Of a stretch of DNA of 64,000 nt, positions 8,668-18,311 are shown piece by piece. The first letter of the stretch is position 1. Each line of letters starts with the position of its first letter. The DNA comes from Pseudomethylobacillus aquaticus (GTDB taxonomy: Bacteria > Pseudomonadota > Gammaproteobacteria > Burkholderiales > Methylophilaceae). Under the pieces are notes generated by a model. That model worked only from the letters and a program-made list of their open reading frames with translations, made no database searches and was not told the origin of the DNA. Position numbers and translations under genes: made by a program. The stretch covers positions 124,001-188,000 of the forward strand of contig NZ_RJVP01000005.1 in assembly GCF_003730115.1 (NCBI RefSeq), given 5' to 3'.

Positions 8668-9552
8668 ATGCCACTAATCACAGTGATTATCGTGAATTAC
8701 AAAACCAGTGCCCATGTGATGGAATGCATACCGTCACTTCTTGCGCAGCAGGGGGTGGAGCTGCAGATCATCGTGCTGGACAATGATAGTCAAGATGCCG
8801 GGCTGGACAATATCTCCAGTACATTCGGTGAGCGTGTGACCGTGATCAAAAATACGCAAAATTATGGATTTGGTCGTGCCAATAATATTGGTGCCAGCCT
8901 GGCAGTTGGCCAATATATTTTGTGCATCAATCCGGACATCAAGATCGACGCCAGTGATGTCTTGAGCAAGATGGCCGGGTATCTGGACGGTGATCAGGGC
9001 ATTGGTGTGGCTGGGCCTGCGGTGCTCGAGCCACGCAAAAACCGTGTCATCAAACCTAAATTGCGTTATCCGCAGCAACACCGTACAAAATACAGCCAGC
9101 ATCTGGATGGACTTCCAGGCCAGTATGCCTGGATACTGGGCGCGTTCATGTTGTTTCCCAAGCACGTCTATCAGGCGATTGCAGGGTTTGATGAGGATTA
9201 TTTCCTTTACGGTGAAGATGCGGACATCTGCCTAAGAGTGCGTCAGGCTGGTTACACAGTGGCGCACTATGCTGATGTGAGCGTGAGCCACTGGAGCGGT
9301 GCGAGTGAGGCGGGGGCTAGTGATTACGAAAAGTGGAAGCGCAAGAAAACCGGCTACTTCACGTTTTTTACCAAGCATTATGATGCCCGTGATGTGAAGC
9401 GTATCGCCGCCTATCGACGCTTTGTTTGTCGTTATACTTTGTTATGCAGACGATTTACTTCGATATTCATTAAACAGCATCAGAACACTCATGCTGATGC
9501 TAAAGTGCGCGCCGAGCTGGATGTGATCAAATCGATGGATTTAATAACTTAA
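8668..9552 (+). CDS. Glycosyltransferase family 2 (rhamnosyltransferase-like)
   Basis: This 294-residue GT2 enzyme has a GT-A domain. It opens with ITVIIVNYKTS and has the nucleotide-sugar motif IVLDNDSQD. NPDIKID is the DXD-like metal site, and GFDEDYFLYGEDADICLRVRQAG is the characteristic segment of O-antigen and rhamnosyl-type transferases. It probably adds a sugar to LPS or another glycan at the cytoplasmic membrane. Base composition is AT-richer than the surrounding genes and continues so into the next two genes, which suggests acquired polysaccharide DNA. No strong promoter was recognised in the preceding 90 bases. Confidence 0.82.
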   Translation: MPLITVIIVNYKTSAHVMECIPSLLAQQGVELQIIVLDNDSQDAGLDNISSTFGERVTVIKNTQNYGFGRANNIGASLAVGQYILCINPDIKIDASDVLSKMAGYLDGDQGIGVAGPAVLEPRKNRVIKPKLRYPQQHRTKYSQHLDGLPGQYAWILGAFMLFPKHVYQAIAGFDEDYFLYGEDADICLRVRQAGYTVAHYADVSVSHWSGASEAGASDYEKWKRKKTGYFTFFTKHYDARDVKRIAAYRRFVCRYTLLCRRFTSIFIKQHQNTHADAKVRAELDVIKSMDLIT

Positions 9553-9567
9553 TTGAACGAGCTTATT

Positions 9568-10161
9568 ATGAATGACAGGCAGCATCTGGACCTTGGTTGT
9601 GGTGCTAAGCCGCGCAACCCTTACAATTGTTCCCAGCTTTTTGGTGTGGATATCTATAAAGCTCCTGGCGCAAGCAATTCGGATATCCGTATCGCCAACC
9701 TCAGCGTGGAGCCGATACCATTCGCATCGGATTCTTTTGATTCGCTTTCTGCATTCGACTTTATTGAACATATTCCCCGTATATTGCCCACTGCCGATGG
9801 CAAAACCAGATTTCCGTTCATCGAGCTGATGGATGAAGTTTGGCGCGTGTTAAAGCCGGGCGGTATTTTTTATGCAGTGACCCCGGCCTACCCCAGTCCT
9901 GAAGCATTTCAGGATCCAACTCACGTGAATATCATCACGGCAAAGACGCATTTATATTTTTGTGAAGAAAAGCTTTATGCGGAAAACTATGGATTCAAGG
10001 GGAAGTTTAAGGCCTCACGAGTGGAGTGGGTGCATATAAAATATGCACAGTCTGCAAGCGTGGACATGAAAACACGCTTATCCAGCTTGAATCGAACCTT
10101 GTTCAAAGCACGTCCAGCACATCTACTTTGGGAGTTGGTCGCGCTTAAGCCTCAGGCTTGA
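9568..10161 (+). CDS. SAM-dependent methyltransferase
   Basis: This class I methyltransferase starts with [14 protein letters not shown], the SAM-binding glycine-rich motif. It continues with [17 protein letters not shown] and [20 protein letters not shown], the usual post-I and motif III segments. The reading frame is open from a TTG at 9553. The ATG at 9568 is preferred because it begins just before the conserved domain and has a weak GAACGAG purine stretch upstream. It follows the GT2 gene by 15 bases and is convergent with the acetyltransferase, the two ends overlapping by 17 bases. The substrate is unknown; a glycan is inferred from context. Confidence 0.75.
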   Translation: MNDRQHLDLGCGAKPRNPYNCSQLFGVDIYKAPGASNSDIRIANLSVEPIPFASDSFDSLSAFDFIEHIPRILPTADGKTRFPFIELMDEVWRVLKPGGIFYAVTPAYPSPEAFQDPTHVNIITAKTHLYFCEEKLYAENYGFKGKFKASRVEWVHIKYAQSASVDMKTRLSSLNRTLFKARPAHLLWELVALKPQA

Positions 10162-10783
10162 TTCTGGATTCTGCGTAGTCGAGAAATAGCTGGATATCAT
10201 CGTTGCAAAGCAAATGGCCGATATTCCTTAATTCTTCTTCCGGCCATTGCCACCATGTCGTTGCTAGCAGACGGGCGATGGTTTTATCATCAAACCGATA
10301 GCGAACTACTCTTGCAGGATTTCCGGCTACCACAGCGTATGCTGGAACATCCCTGGTCACTACTGCACCAGCAGCCACGACTGCCCCATCATTCACTTTC
10401 ACGCCTGAAAGTATCATGCAGCTCCTGCCTAACCAGACGTCATTACCAATAGTGACATCCCCTTTTACTTTCCCGAATTTGCTGATCAAGTGCTTCATTT
10501 CTGGAAAATACTTGGGGAAAGGGAAGGTGCTGACCCAGTCCATTCGATGATTGCCACCCAGAAAAATATCGACATTCCCTGCGATTGAGCAGTAAGCGCC
10601 AATCCTGAGGGTAGTGCCTTCTTTCCAGTCGTGCACTTTGGGAAGGCCGTAGCTGCCTCTGCCAATTTCGTAATCAGGATACGTTTTTTTAAATCTGTGA
10701 CGTGAAGAGTAGCTTTTGGTTGGTTTTGGCTTGTTCAGCAGCCAGCACCAGAAACTATGGATTAGTTTTTTTAGTTTATTCAT
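10145..10783 (-). CDS. Hexapeptide-repeat O-acetyltransferase (CatB-like)
   Basis: This protein of about 212 residues is a left-handed beta-helix acetyltransferase of the CatB/xenobiotic acetyltransferase type. The segments [29 protein letters not shown] and [38 protein letters not shown] are diagnostic and contain the catalytic HRMDWVS histidine region. Such enzymes in polysaccharide loci acetylate sugar residues. The ATG at 10783 overlaps the end of waaF by 8 bases and has GGAC upstream. A longer frame to 10813 exists but lies entirely within waaF. It is the last gene of the reverse-strand heptose series. Confidence 0.82.
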   Translation of the reverse strand: MNKLKKLIHSFWCWLLNKPKPTKSYSSRHRFKKTYPDYEIGRGSYGLPKVHDWKEGTTLRIGAYCSIAGNVDIFLGGNHRMDWVSTFPFPKYFPEMKHLISKFGKVKGDVTIGNDVWLGRSCMILSGVKVNDGAVVAAGAVVTRDVPAYAVVAGNPARVVRYRFDDKTIARLLATTWWQWPEEELRNIGHLLCNDDIQLFLDYAESRIKPEA

Positions 10784-11801
10784 GGCGATCATTGTCCAGT
10801 GGAATAGCGGCAATGATTTGTGATGGTTTGATTTTGGTCAAGCAATCCAGGTGCCCTAAAGGACATTTACGTTTGAAGCAGGGGCTACAACCTAGCCCAA
10901 GATAGACGATCACTGCTTGCGCATTCATGGGCGGGGTGTGGGCAGGGTCGGACGAGCCATAGATGGCGATGACTTTCTTGTCCAGCGCTGCCGCCACATG
11001 CATCAGGCCGGAGTCATTGCTGACCACGGCACTGGTCAGCGACATCAGGTCGATGGCGTCGCCCAGCTTGGTACGTCCACCCAGGTCCAGACAAAGACCG
11101 TCAGCGCGCTGATTGATCTCGGCAGTGACCGGCATGTCTTTCTCGGAACCGAACAGCCAGACTTGCCAGCCAGCCGCCAGCGCAGCATTTGCCACTTCAG
11201 CATAGTAGGCGATTGGCCAGCGTTTCGCCTCACCGTACTCTGCCCCCGGGCACAAACCCAATACAGGTTGTTGCGGGAGCGCATGCCCCAGGCCTTGCAA
11301 CGCAGCCTGTGCATTGACCTGATCGGCGATCAGACGTGGTTGCGGTGGTGTCGGTACCGATCTGTCATTGGCCGGGCGCGCCAAGGCCAGGAAGCGATCC
11401 ACGGTACGCGGCAGCCGCTGCTTGTCCAGGCGGCGCAGGTCGTTGAGCAGACCGTAGCGCAGTTCACCTACAAAGCCGGTACGCTGCGGGATGCGGGTGG
11501 CGAACGGCAGGATGGCGGATTTGAACGAATTGGTGAGCAGTATGGTTTGCGTATAGCCTTCATCGCGCAATCGGCGGCCCATCGCGATGCGGGCGCGCAA
11601 CGCAAGTTCACCATGCCGGAACGGCAGGGCGATGCCACGCCTGACTTCCGGCATGCGCTCCAGTAATGGCAGTGTCCAGGAGGGCGCCGCGACATCGATC
11701 ACCGCGTCCGGCTGTGACTGTTTGATCGCCCTGAACAGGCTGTGGGCCAGTACCATGTCCCCCACCCAGGAGGGACCGAAGATCAGGATCTTAGCCGCCA
11801 A
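10776..11801 (-). CDS. waaF: ADP-heptose:LPS heptosyltransferase II
   Basis: This 341-residue GT9 enzyme transfers the second L-glycero-D-manno-heptose to the LPS inner core. It begins [19 protein letters not shown] and contains [11 protein letters not shown] and [15 protein letters not shown], all typical of WaaF. The donor domain has [14 protein letters not shown] and [26 protein letters not shown]. Its ATG overlaps the 3-prime end of hldE by 11 bases, and its end overlaps the acetyltransferase gene. It therefore works directly downstream of ADP-heptose synthesis encoded by the same strand series. Confidence 0.92.
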   Translation of the reverse strand: MAAKILIFGPSWVGDMVLAHSLFRAIKQSQPDAVIDVAAPSWTLPLLERMPEVRRGIALPFRHGELALRARIAMGRRLRDEGYTQTILLTNSFKSAILPFATRIPQRTGFVGELRYGLLNDLRRLDKQRLPRTVDRFLALARPANDRSVPTPPQPRLIADQVNAQAALQGLGHALPQQPVLGLCPGAEYGEAKRWPIAYYAEVANAALAAGWQVWLFGSEKDMPVTAEINQRADGLCLDLGGRTKLGDAIDLMSLTSAVVSNDSGLMHVAAALDKKVIAIYGSSDPAHTPPMNAQAVIVYLGLGCSPCFKRKCPLGHLDCLTKIKPSQIIAAIPLDNDRHE

Positions 11802-13257
11802 TTTTTTCCAGGATCCCGCTGGTGCTGCGGCCTGGCACGATGGGGATCAGCGCGATCTGACCACCCCAGGATTTGACCTCCTTGCCGCCCACCACCTGGT
11901 CTTCGCGGTAGTCGCTGCCCTTGACGATCACATCTGGCTGCACAGCGTTGATGAGAGCCAGTGGTGTGTCTTCATCGAACAGGATCACCGCATCCACAGC
12001 CGCCAGTGCTGCCAGCACACGGGCACGGTCCTGTTCATGGATGACAGGCCGCGTCGGGCCTTTCAGTGCGCTCACCGAGCGGTCGGTGTTGAGGCCGAGG
12101 ATCAGCCGGTCGCCGGTCTTGCGCGCCGCTTCCAGATAAGTGACATGGCCCGCGTGCAGCAGGTCGAAGCAACCGTTGGTGAACACGATCTTCTGACCAT
12201 TGCTGCGCCAGGCGCTCACACGGGTGAGCAGGGTGTCCAGGCTGCACACTTTGTCGGCCTGCTCCACCGAGCTTTGTTGTACCAGTTCATGCAGCAGTTC
12301 TTCACGGCTGATGGGCACGGTGCCGACTTTACCGACCACGATGCCAGCCGCGATATTGGCCAGTTGCAGTGCCATCTGGTGCGGCAAGTGGTGGACCAGC
12401 CCGGCGGCCAGCGTGGCGATCACGGTGTCGCCAGCGCCGGATACATCGAACACCTTTTTGGCTGCGGCCGGAATATGCAGGATGTTGGCTTCGTCGATCA
12501 CCGAGATGCCTTCCTCGCCGCGCGTCACGGCAAAAAATGCCAGTCCCAGCGTCTTGCGCAGGATGGCGGCGGCCTGCATCAGTGCCGCGTTGTTGGTGAT
12601 ATCCACGCGGCAGGCTTGTGCGGTTTCGAGCTTGTTCGGGGTGAGCGCGGTTGCGCCCTGATATTTGCTGTAATCGTGACCTTTGGGGTCCACCAGCACC
12701 GGAATGCTTGCGGCGCGGCATTGCTGGATCACGGATTGGCACAGCTCCGCGCCGAGCACGCCTTTGGCATAGTCGGACAGGATGACCAGCGCGGGGTTTT
12801 GTGCCACCTGTGCGCTCACCAGCGCGAGCAGATCTGCTTGTTCTTCGGCATCGAAGGGGCTGCGGCTTTCCTGATCCAGCCTGACCATCTGCTGATGGCC
12901 ACCCAGGATACGGGTCTTGGTGGTGGTGGGGCGTTTGCCGGAGCGCAGCACGCCACTGGCATCGACTTGCATGTTCGCCAGCATGCTGAGCAGCGTGTCA
13001 CCATCCTTATCCTGGCCTATGCAACCTGCGATGCGGGTGCGTAGGCCCAAGCCCGCGATATTGGCCGCCACATTGGCAGCGCCACCGGCGCGGTGTTGTT
13101 CGCTTTTCAGCAACACCACCGGCACCGGGGCCTCCGGCGAGATACGCTCCACCTCACCGATCAGGTAACGGTCCAGCATCAGGTCGCCGATCACCAGTAT
13201 CCATTGATCACCCTGGCCGAAGCCATGGCGTACCGTATCAATCAGGCCATGCTGCAT
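11791..13257 (-). CDS. hldE: Bifunctional heptose 7-phosphate kinase / heptose 1-phosphate adenylyltransferase
   Basis: This 488-residue fusion makes ADP-D-glycero-D-manno-heptose. The N-terminal ribokinase-type domain (about residues 1-320) phosphorylates heptose 7-phosphate at O1. Its motifs are GDLMLDRYLIGEVERISPEAP, HRAGGAANVAANIA and DVSGAGDTVIATLAAGL, the last with the catalytic Asp. The C-terminal nucleotidyltransferase domain (about 345-488) shows VFTNGCFDLLHAGHVTYL and VIVKGSDYRED. It starts 3 bases after gmhA and overlaps waaF, so the genes are tightly coupled. Confidence 0.95.
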   Translation of the reverse strand: MQHGLIDTVRHGFGQGDQWILVIGDLMLDRYLIGEVERISPEAPVPVVLLKSEQHRAGGAANVAANIAGLGLRTRIAGCIGQDKDGDTLLSMLANMQVDASGVLRSGKRPTTTKTRILGGHQQMVRLDQESRSPFDAEEQADLLALVSAQVAQNPALVILSDYAKGVLGAELCQSVIQQCRAASIPVLVDPKGHDYSKYQGATALTPNKLETAQACRVDITNNAALMQAAAILRKTLGLAFFAVTRGEEGISVIDEANILHIPAAAKKVFDVSGAGDTVIATLAAGLVHHLPHQMALQLANIAAGIVVGKVGTVPISREELLHELVQQSSVEQADKVCSLDTLLTRVSAWRSNGQKIVFTNGCFDLLHAGHVTYLEAARKTGDRLILGLNTDRSVSALKGPTRPVIHEQDRARVLAALAAVDAVILFDEDTPLALINAVQPDVIVKGSDYREDQVVGGKEVKSWGGQIALIPIVPGRSTSGILEKIGG

Positions 13258-13260
13258 CGT

Positions 13261-13827
13261 TCAGTCTGCCTCCAGAATGTCGCACACGCTGTGGCCGATG
13301 AAGATGTGCGCTTCCTGGATGCGTGCTGTCACGTTGGACGGCATCACCAGGTTGTAATCGCACAATGCCGCCAGTTTTCCGCCTGTGCCGCCAGTCAGGC
13401 CTATGGTGGTGGCGCCGATCTCTTTGGCTACTTCGATGGCGCGTACCACATTGATGCTGTTACCCGAGGTGGTGATGCCGATCACTGCGTCCAGCGGTGA
13501 ACACAGCGCTTCAACCTGGCGCGAGAAGATGAATTCGTAGCCATAGTCGTTGCCCACCGAAGTGATGATGGAGGTGTCCGTGGTCAGCGCGATGGCGGGC
13601 AGGCCGCGGCGTTCTTTCTTGTACCGGCCCACGATCTCGGCGGCGATGTGCTGGCTGTCCGCCGCACTGCCGCCGTTGCCCATCAGCAGGATCTTGCCGC
13701 CGCGCGCCAGACAGTCGCGCAGCGCCTGCCCGACCTCACTGATCTGCGGTAGCAGTGCTTCCAGTTGGGTGAACAGAGCCTGATGCGCAGCCAGTTCTTC
13801 GCGCAGGAATCCAATGTAGTCTTTCAA
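13261..13827 (-). CDS. gmhA: Sedoheptulose 7-phosphate (phosphoheptose) isomerase
   Basis: This 188-residue SIS-domain enzyme converts sedoheptulose 7-phosphate to D-glycero-D-manno-heptose 7-phosphate, the first step of ADP-heptose synthesis. It shows [53 protein letters not shown], and [11 protein letters not shown], the sugar-phosphate loop of the SIS fold. A GAGG ribosome-binding site precedes the ATG. Length and the absence of fusions are normal. Confidence 0.94.
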   Translation of the reverse strand: MKDYIGFLREELAAHQALFTQLEALLPQISEVGQALRDCLARGGKILLMGNGGSAADSQHIAAEIVGRYKKERRGLPAIALTTDTSIITSVGNDYGYEFIFSRQVEALCSPLDAVIGITTSGNSINVVRAIEVAKEIGATTIGLTGGTGGKLAALCDYNLVMPSNVTARIQEAHIFIGHSVCDILEAD

Positions 13828-13898
13828 TCTTGCCTCGTTTCGCTCTTGCCGTGTTTTGTGCTTACTTTGTTGTGCTCTTGCTTTGTATTTCTAGCGCC

Positions 13899-14879
13899 TC
13901 AGCAGTAAGGGTCGGGCTGCATCAAATAATGTTGTACATAGTCACGTACCCCGTCTTCCAGGCTATGGAAGGCTTGTGTGTAGCCCGCCGCACGCAGCTT
14001 GCGCATGTCGGCTTCGGTGAAATACTGGTATTTACCATGCAGGTCGGTAGGCATGTCGATGTAAGTGATCGAGGGCTCGCGGTTCATGCTGTGCATCACT
14101 GCTGTGGCCAGGTCGCGGAACGCGCGTGCCTTGCCGGTACCGATGTTGTACAGCCCGGATGGAGCAGCCTGTTGCAGGAAATGACATACCACGGCTGCTG
14201 CATCCTTCACGTAAACGAAGTCGCGTAGCTGCATGCCATCCTCATACCCTTCCAGATGGCTGCGGAACAGCTGCATGGTGCCGTGTTCGCGGAACTGGTT
14301 GAAGGTGTGCAGTGCGACGCTGGCCATGCGTAGTTTGTGGTATTCGTTCGGGCCGTACACATTGAAGAACTTGAACCCATACCAGCGTGGCGGGCAAGGG
14401 CGGCCCTGGGCCTGCTGGCGCAGCGCCCACTGGTCGAAGAACTGCTTGGAATAGCCATAGCCATTGAGCGGGCGCAAGGTGGCAACGGCGTCATGTGCGT
14501 CACTGTAGCCCTGCTCGCCGCCGCCATAAGTGGCCGCGGAGCTGGCATATAGCAGCGGCACGCCGTGCTCGGCACACCAGTCCCACAGTTGCTGGCTATA
14601 GCGGATGTTGCTCTGCACCAGCTTGTTGAAATCGCGCTCGGTGGTGGCGCTGATGGCACCCATGTGGATAACCGCTTCCACGCCGCTGGCATTGTGCAGG
14701 CGCGCGAACAACTCGTCCTTGTCCAGATACTGCGCGTATTGGCGATGGACCAGGTTCTGCCACTGGTCCGGATGGTCCATGCGGTCGACGATCACCAGAT
14801 CGTCGCGGTTCAGAACGGTGTTGAGATGCCAGGCGATCATGCTGCCTATCATGCCGGCGCCGCCGGTGATGACGATCAT
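13899..14879 (-). CDS. hldD: ADP-L-glycero-D-manno-heptose 6-epimerase
   Basis: This 326-residue extended short-chain dehydrogenase epimerises ADP-D,D-heptose to ADP-L,D-heptose, the donor used by WaaC and WaaF. The Rossmann motif is VITGGAGMIGSMIA. The catalytic set includes ASSAATYGGGE and YGYSKQFFDQW, with the Tyr and Lys of YxxxK, and GFKFFNVYGPNEYHK is typical of HldD. It is the first gene of the reverse-strand heptose group, with a plausible extended -10 promoter in front and 71 bases separating it from gmhA. Confidence 0.95.
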   Translation of the reverse strand: MIVITGGAGMIGSMIAWHLNTVLNRDDLVIVDRMDHPDQWQNLVHRQYAQYLDKDELFARLHNASGVEAVIHMGAISATTERDFNKLVQSNIRYSQQLWDWCAEHGVPLLYASSAATYGGGEQGYSDAHDAVATLRPLNGYGYSKQFFDQWALRQQAQGRPCPPRWYGFKFFNVYGPNEYHKLRMASVALHTFNQFREHGTMQLFRSHLEGYEDGMQLRDFVYVKDAAAVVCHFLQQAAPSGLYNIGTGKARAFRDLATAVMHSMNREPSITYIDMPTDLHGKYQYFTEADMRKLRAAGYTQAFHSLEDGVRDYVQHYLMQPDPYC

Positions 14880-14908
14880 TGAGCGTCCCTGTGTCTAATC
14901 AAAATAAG

Positions 14909-14917
14909 AGTATAACA
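14909..14917 (-). promoter_or_regulatory. Possible extended -10 promoter of hldD
   Basis: On the reverse strand TGTTATACT matches an extended -10 element (TGn plus TATACT). Transcription would start near 14902, about 22 bases before the hldD ATG. AGGGA close to the start codon is a good ribosome-binding site. No convincing -35 was seen. Confidence 0.4.
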
Positions 14918-14973
14918 AATGCCTACATGTGCTGCGCTCATCGCGCTATGTTTGCGCTGCCCCTGAACGGGGC

Positions 14974-16080
14974 CTAGTCGCTGGCTCCCAGCGCCTTCGC
15001 ACGCAGGCGGCTGAGCTGGGCCTCGTGGTATGCCGTTTCAGGGTCGGCGTCAGCGCTGACCCAACCTTGCAACTCGCCCAGCACGATCTGGCTCAGCGCT
15101 TCCATCCAACCAGTACCCACATTCAGGGCAGGGATGTAATGGAAACTGCCCCCACCGTTTTGCAGGAAGGTCGCTTTGCCTTCCATGGCGATCTCTTCCA
15201 GGGTTTCCAGGCAGTCGCTGGAAAAACCCGGGCAGATCACGTCCACACGTGCGAGTTTTTGCTTGCCCAGGGATTCCAGCGTGGCGGCAAGATAAGGTTT
15301 CAGCCATTCGGCTTTGCCGAAACGTGACTGGAAGCACACCATGTACTGGTCTTTTTCCAGGCCCAGTGCTTCCGCCAGCAAGCGCCCGGTCTTGTGGCAT
15401 TCGCAATGGTAAGGGTCACCCAGATCCAGCGAGCGGCGGGGTACGCCATGGAAGCTCATCACCAGTTTGTCTGGCCGGCCGTGCGTGGACCAGTATTCAC
15501 GCACACTGTCCGCCAGTGCAGTGATATAGGCTGGATGGTCATGGTAATGGCGTAGCGAGCGTATGGCCGGTACGTTACGCGTCCTCAATAACAGTCGCCA
15601 CACTGCATCCAGTGCAGAAGCGGTGCTGCTGGCGGCGTATTGGGGGTACAAGGGCATCACCAGGATGCGGTCACAGCCTTCCGCGCGCAGCTTGTCCAGT
15701 GCACTTGCCACCGAGGGACTGCCGTAGCTCATGCCCAGCGCCACTGATACCGGGGTGCTGACTTTACTTGCCAGCAGCTTGCTCAACTGCTCGGTCTGCC
15801 GGGTGGCGTAGACCAGCAGTGGTGAGCCTTGCTCTGTCCATACCTGTGCATACTTTTCGGCTGATTTGCGTGGACGCAGCGGCAGGATGATGCCGTTCAG
15901 GATGAACCACCAGATGGCACGCGGTATCTCCACCACGCGGCGATCACTGAGGAATTGTTTCAGATACGGGCGCAGCGCCGCTGCTGTAGGCGCATCCGGC
16001 GTGCCCAGATTGAGTAACAGGATGCCGACACGTGGCAGCTGACCGTGATGGTAAGCGGGTTCTTTGGCGTAGTAGCCCAT
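14974..16080 (-). CDS. hemH: Ferrochelatase
   Basis: This 368-residue enzyme inserts Fe(II) into protoporphyrin IX in the last step of haem synthesis. It shows [14 protein letters not shown] at the N-terminus and [35 protein letters not shown] carries the conserved catalytic histidine. [15 protein letters not shown] and [19 protein letters not shown] contain the conserved active-site and glutamate-rich segments. The gene lies 25 bases downstream of hrcA on the same strand and is probably co-transcribed with it. Confidence 0.95.
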   Translation of the reverse strand: MGYYAKEPAYHHGQLPRVGILLLNLGTPDAPTAAALRPYLKQFLSDRRVVEIPRAIWWFILNGIILPLRPRKSAEKYAQVWTEQGSPLLVYATRQTEQLSKLLASKVSTPVSVALGMSYGSPSVASALDKLRAEGCDRILVMPLYPQYAASSTASALDAVWRLLLRTRNVPAIRSLRHYHDHPAYITALADSVREYWSTHGRPDKLVMSFHGVPRRSLDLGDPYHCECHKTGRLLAEALGLEKDQYMVCFQSRFGKAEWLKPYLAATLESLGKQKLARVDVICPGFSSDCLETLEEIAMEGKATFLQNGGGSFHYIPALNVGTGWMEALSQIVLGELQGWVSADADPETAYHEAQLSRLRAKALGASD

Positions 16081-16105
16081 GATGGATGCTCTGAAAGGGT
16101 GGAAG

Positions 16106-17125
16106 TCAGTTCTTGGACAAGGCGTTGGACAATAGTTTTGCCGTCATGTCCACGATGGGGATCACACGTTCATACGCCATGCGGGTCGGGCCGATCACGC
16201 CCAGTGTGCCCACAGTCTGGCCGTTGGTCTCGTAGGTGGCGGTGACCATGCTGCATTCGTCCAGTGGAAGATAGCCGGATTCGCCACCGATGAAGATCTG
16301 GATGCCTTCGGCACGCTGGCTGTTGTCCAGCAGCTGCATCAGGCTGGTGCGGCGCTCGAACACCTCGAACAGTTTGCGCAGCGAACCGACATTGGTGGAC
16401 AGCTCGTCCACCTGCAGCAGATTGCGCTCACCGGCGATCACCACGGCATCCTTGTCATCGTCCAGCGCCTTGCTGCTGGCTTCCATGGCGGCGCCCATCA
16501 GCCGTGTCATGTCGGCCTGCATCTGCTTGAGCTCGTCATGCAGGCGCTGCTTGACCTGTTCGAAGGTGTTGCCGGCATAGTGCTGGTTGAAATAGTTGCT
16601 GGCCTGGGTGAGCTCGCTGGCGCTGTAGCTCTTTTCGGTGATGATGATGCGGTTCTGCACATTGCCATCCGAAGTGACGATGATGACCAGGATGCGTTTT
16701 TCGGAGAGCGGCAGGAACTCCAGATGACGGAACGAGACGGTCTTGCGCTTGGGTACCATCACGATGCCGGCGAACTGGGTGAGGTTGGACAGCATGCCAG
16801 CGGCATTGGTGATCAGTTCTTGCGGGTCGGGCGAGGAGAGCTCGAACTCCAGGCGCTCGATCTGCTGCTGGTGCAAGGGTTGCACCGTGAGCAGGGTGTC
16901 GACAAAAAAGCGGTAACCGCGCTGTGTGGGGATGCGGCCGGCCGAGGTGTGCGGGCTGATGATGAAGCCCAGTTCTTCCAGATCCGACATCACATTGCGT
17001 ATGGTGGCAGGGCTCAGGTCCAGTCCGGAACACTTGGAAAGCGTGCGCGAACCTACCGGTTGGCCATCACTGATGTAATGTTCAACCAGGGTCTTGAGCA
17101 GTATCTGAGCGCGTTTATCCAGCAT
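16106..17125 (-). CDS. hrcA: Heat-inducible transcription repressor HrcA
   Basis: This 339-residue repressor normally binds CIRCE operators of chaperone genes. The N-terminal winged helix (residues 1-75) includes [38 protein letters not shown] and [18 protein letters not shown], which are diagnostic. The remainder is the GAF-like dimerisation core. No CIRCE-type TTAGCACTC inverted repeat was found in front of the gene or elsewhere in this window, so its target operons must lie outside. A short ACACAT/ATGTGT inverted repeat occurs upstream. Confidence 0.93.
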   Translation of the reverse strand: MLDKRAQILLKTLVEHYISDGQPVGSRTLSKCSGLDLSPATIRNVMSDLEELGFIISPHTSAGRIPTQRGYRFFVDTLLTVQPLHQQQIERLEFELSSPDPQELITNAAGMLSNLTQFAGIVMVPKRKTVSFRHLEFLPLSEKRILVIIVTSDGNVQNRIIITEKSYSASELTQASNYFNQHYAGNTFEQVKQRLHDELKQMQADMTRLMGAAMEASSKALDDDKDAVVIAGERNLLQVDELSTNVGSLRKLFEVFERRTSLMQLLDNSQRAEGIQIFIGGESGYLPLDECSMVTATYETNGQTVGTLGVIGPTRMAYERVIPIVDMTAKLLSNALSKN

Positions 17126-17441
17126 CTGTGTTCAGGGAGTCATGTTCAGAAAGTAACAGTTCTTATTGTATCGACACATCCGTATGTGTTGCAGTGACGC
17201 TATTAAGCAATATGAGGCCTGCCATCACTATAGCAAGTGTTCTGCCTCAGGCGGCCACACTAGATCACCCTGTATGGCACCATGGCGAAAATTATCCGGC
17301 AGCCCCAGTCTCCCGGCAAGCAATATATCCGGTATCACTGGATATCCAGCCACTGAGGCAACCCATCCTGCCGTTTACCGCCGCGTTATTCGGTGCCGCC
17401 TTATCTTTGCCCGGCCCGGCTTCTATGATTAAATAGCCGCC
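17126..17441. other. Divergent hrcA-nadK intergenic region
   Basis: This 316-base gap holds the promoters of two divergent genes but no convincing gene. Toward hrcA, TACAAT at about 17166-17171 on the reverse strand could be a -10. Immediately behind it lies the inverted repeat ACACAT (17174-17179) and ATGTGT (17184-17189). Toward nadK, TTATCT (17401-17406) and TATGAT (17424-17429) are 17 bases apart and would place the start of the RNA only a few bases before the ATG. Both assignments are weak. Confidence 0.35.
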
Positions 17442-18305
17442 ATGCAAAACGCGTTTCAAACGGTCGCTCTGATCGGCAAATACATGAACCCGGAGATGCG
17501 CGCTCACATACTCGCGCTCGCCGATTTTCTGCTGCAGCGCGGCGTCCTTGTGCTGGTCGAGGACAAGACTGCAGTGCAGTCGGACATCACCGCTTATCCC
17601 ACCGTTGCCATGGACCAGATCGGGCTGACAGCTGATCTGGCCGTGGTGCTGGGCGGTGATGGCACCATGCTGACCGTGGCGCGCGCCTTGGCACAGCACA
17701 AGATCCCATTGGTGGGGGTCAACCGGGGCCGTTTCGGCTTTCTCACCGATGTCAGTTCGGACACCATGCTGGATGCCATGGCGCGCATTCTGGCAGGCGA
17801 ATTCAGTACCGAGCAGCGCATGCTGCTGGTGGCGGCCATCATGCGGCAGGGGCAGCTGGTCAGTGAAGGTCAGGCGCTCAATGATGTGGTCATCAACAAG
17901 GATGGCCTGGCCCGTCTGATCGAGCTGGAAGTCAATATCGACGGCCAGTTCGTGCACAGGCAGCGTTCGGACGGCCTCATCCTTGCTACGCCCACCGGCA
18001 CGACGGCCTATTCGCTGTCGGCTGGCGGACCCATCCTGCATCCGACCCTGGATGCCATCGCGCTGGTGCCGATCTGTCCACACACGCTAAGTAACCGCCC
18101 CATCGCCATCCATGGCAACAGCAAAGTGGTGGTCACCGTGATCCAGTCGCAGGATGCGCGCGTGCATTTCGACGGGCAGCATCAAGTTTCACTGCAGCCT
18201 GGCGATCAGGTGCTGGTACAGCGTGCCCCGTGCTCGGTATGCCTGCTGCATCCGCAAGGCCATAGCCACTACGGCATGCTGCGCGACAAGCTGGGCTGGG
18301 GCTAG
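17442..18305 (+). CDS. nadK: NAD kinase
   Basis: This 287-residue ATP-NAD kinase phosphorylates NAD to NADP. The catalytic LGGDGTMLTVAR motif, GRFGFLTDV and the ATPTGTTAYSLSAGGPILHP stretch that binds NAD are all present. The start ATG has no recognisable Shine-Dalgarno (preceding bases ATTAAATAGCCGCC), and the nearest promoter-like -10 lies only 12 bases upstream, so the mRNA might be nearly leaderless. recN begins 6 bases after its stop, and the two are probably co-expressed. Confidence 0.94.
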   Translation: MQNAFQTVALIGKYMNPEMRAHILALADFLLQRGVLVLVEDKTAVQSDITAYPTVAMDQIGLTADLAVVLGGDGTMLTVARALAQHKIPLVGVNRGRFGFLTDVSSDTMLDAMARILAGEFSTEQRMLLVAAIMRQGQLVSEGQALNDVVINKDGLARLIELEVNIDGQFVHRQRSDGLILATPTGTTAYSLSAGGPILHPTLDAIALVPICPHTLSNRPIAIHGNSKVVVTVIQSQDARVHFDGQHQVSLQPGDQVLVQRAPCSVCLLHPQGHSHYGMLRDKLGWG

Positions 18306-18311
18306 AGCGCC

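Noticed and set aside
11587-13044. Long plus-strand frame opposite waaF and hldE (485 codons)
   Set aside because: It is antisense to two clearly identified genes and shows no domain.
17126-17441. CIRCE operator near hrcA
   Set aside because: No TTAGCACTC-N9-GAGTGCTAA or close variant could be found. The only inverted repeat is ACACAT/ATGTGT, which does not match.
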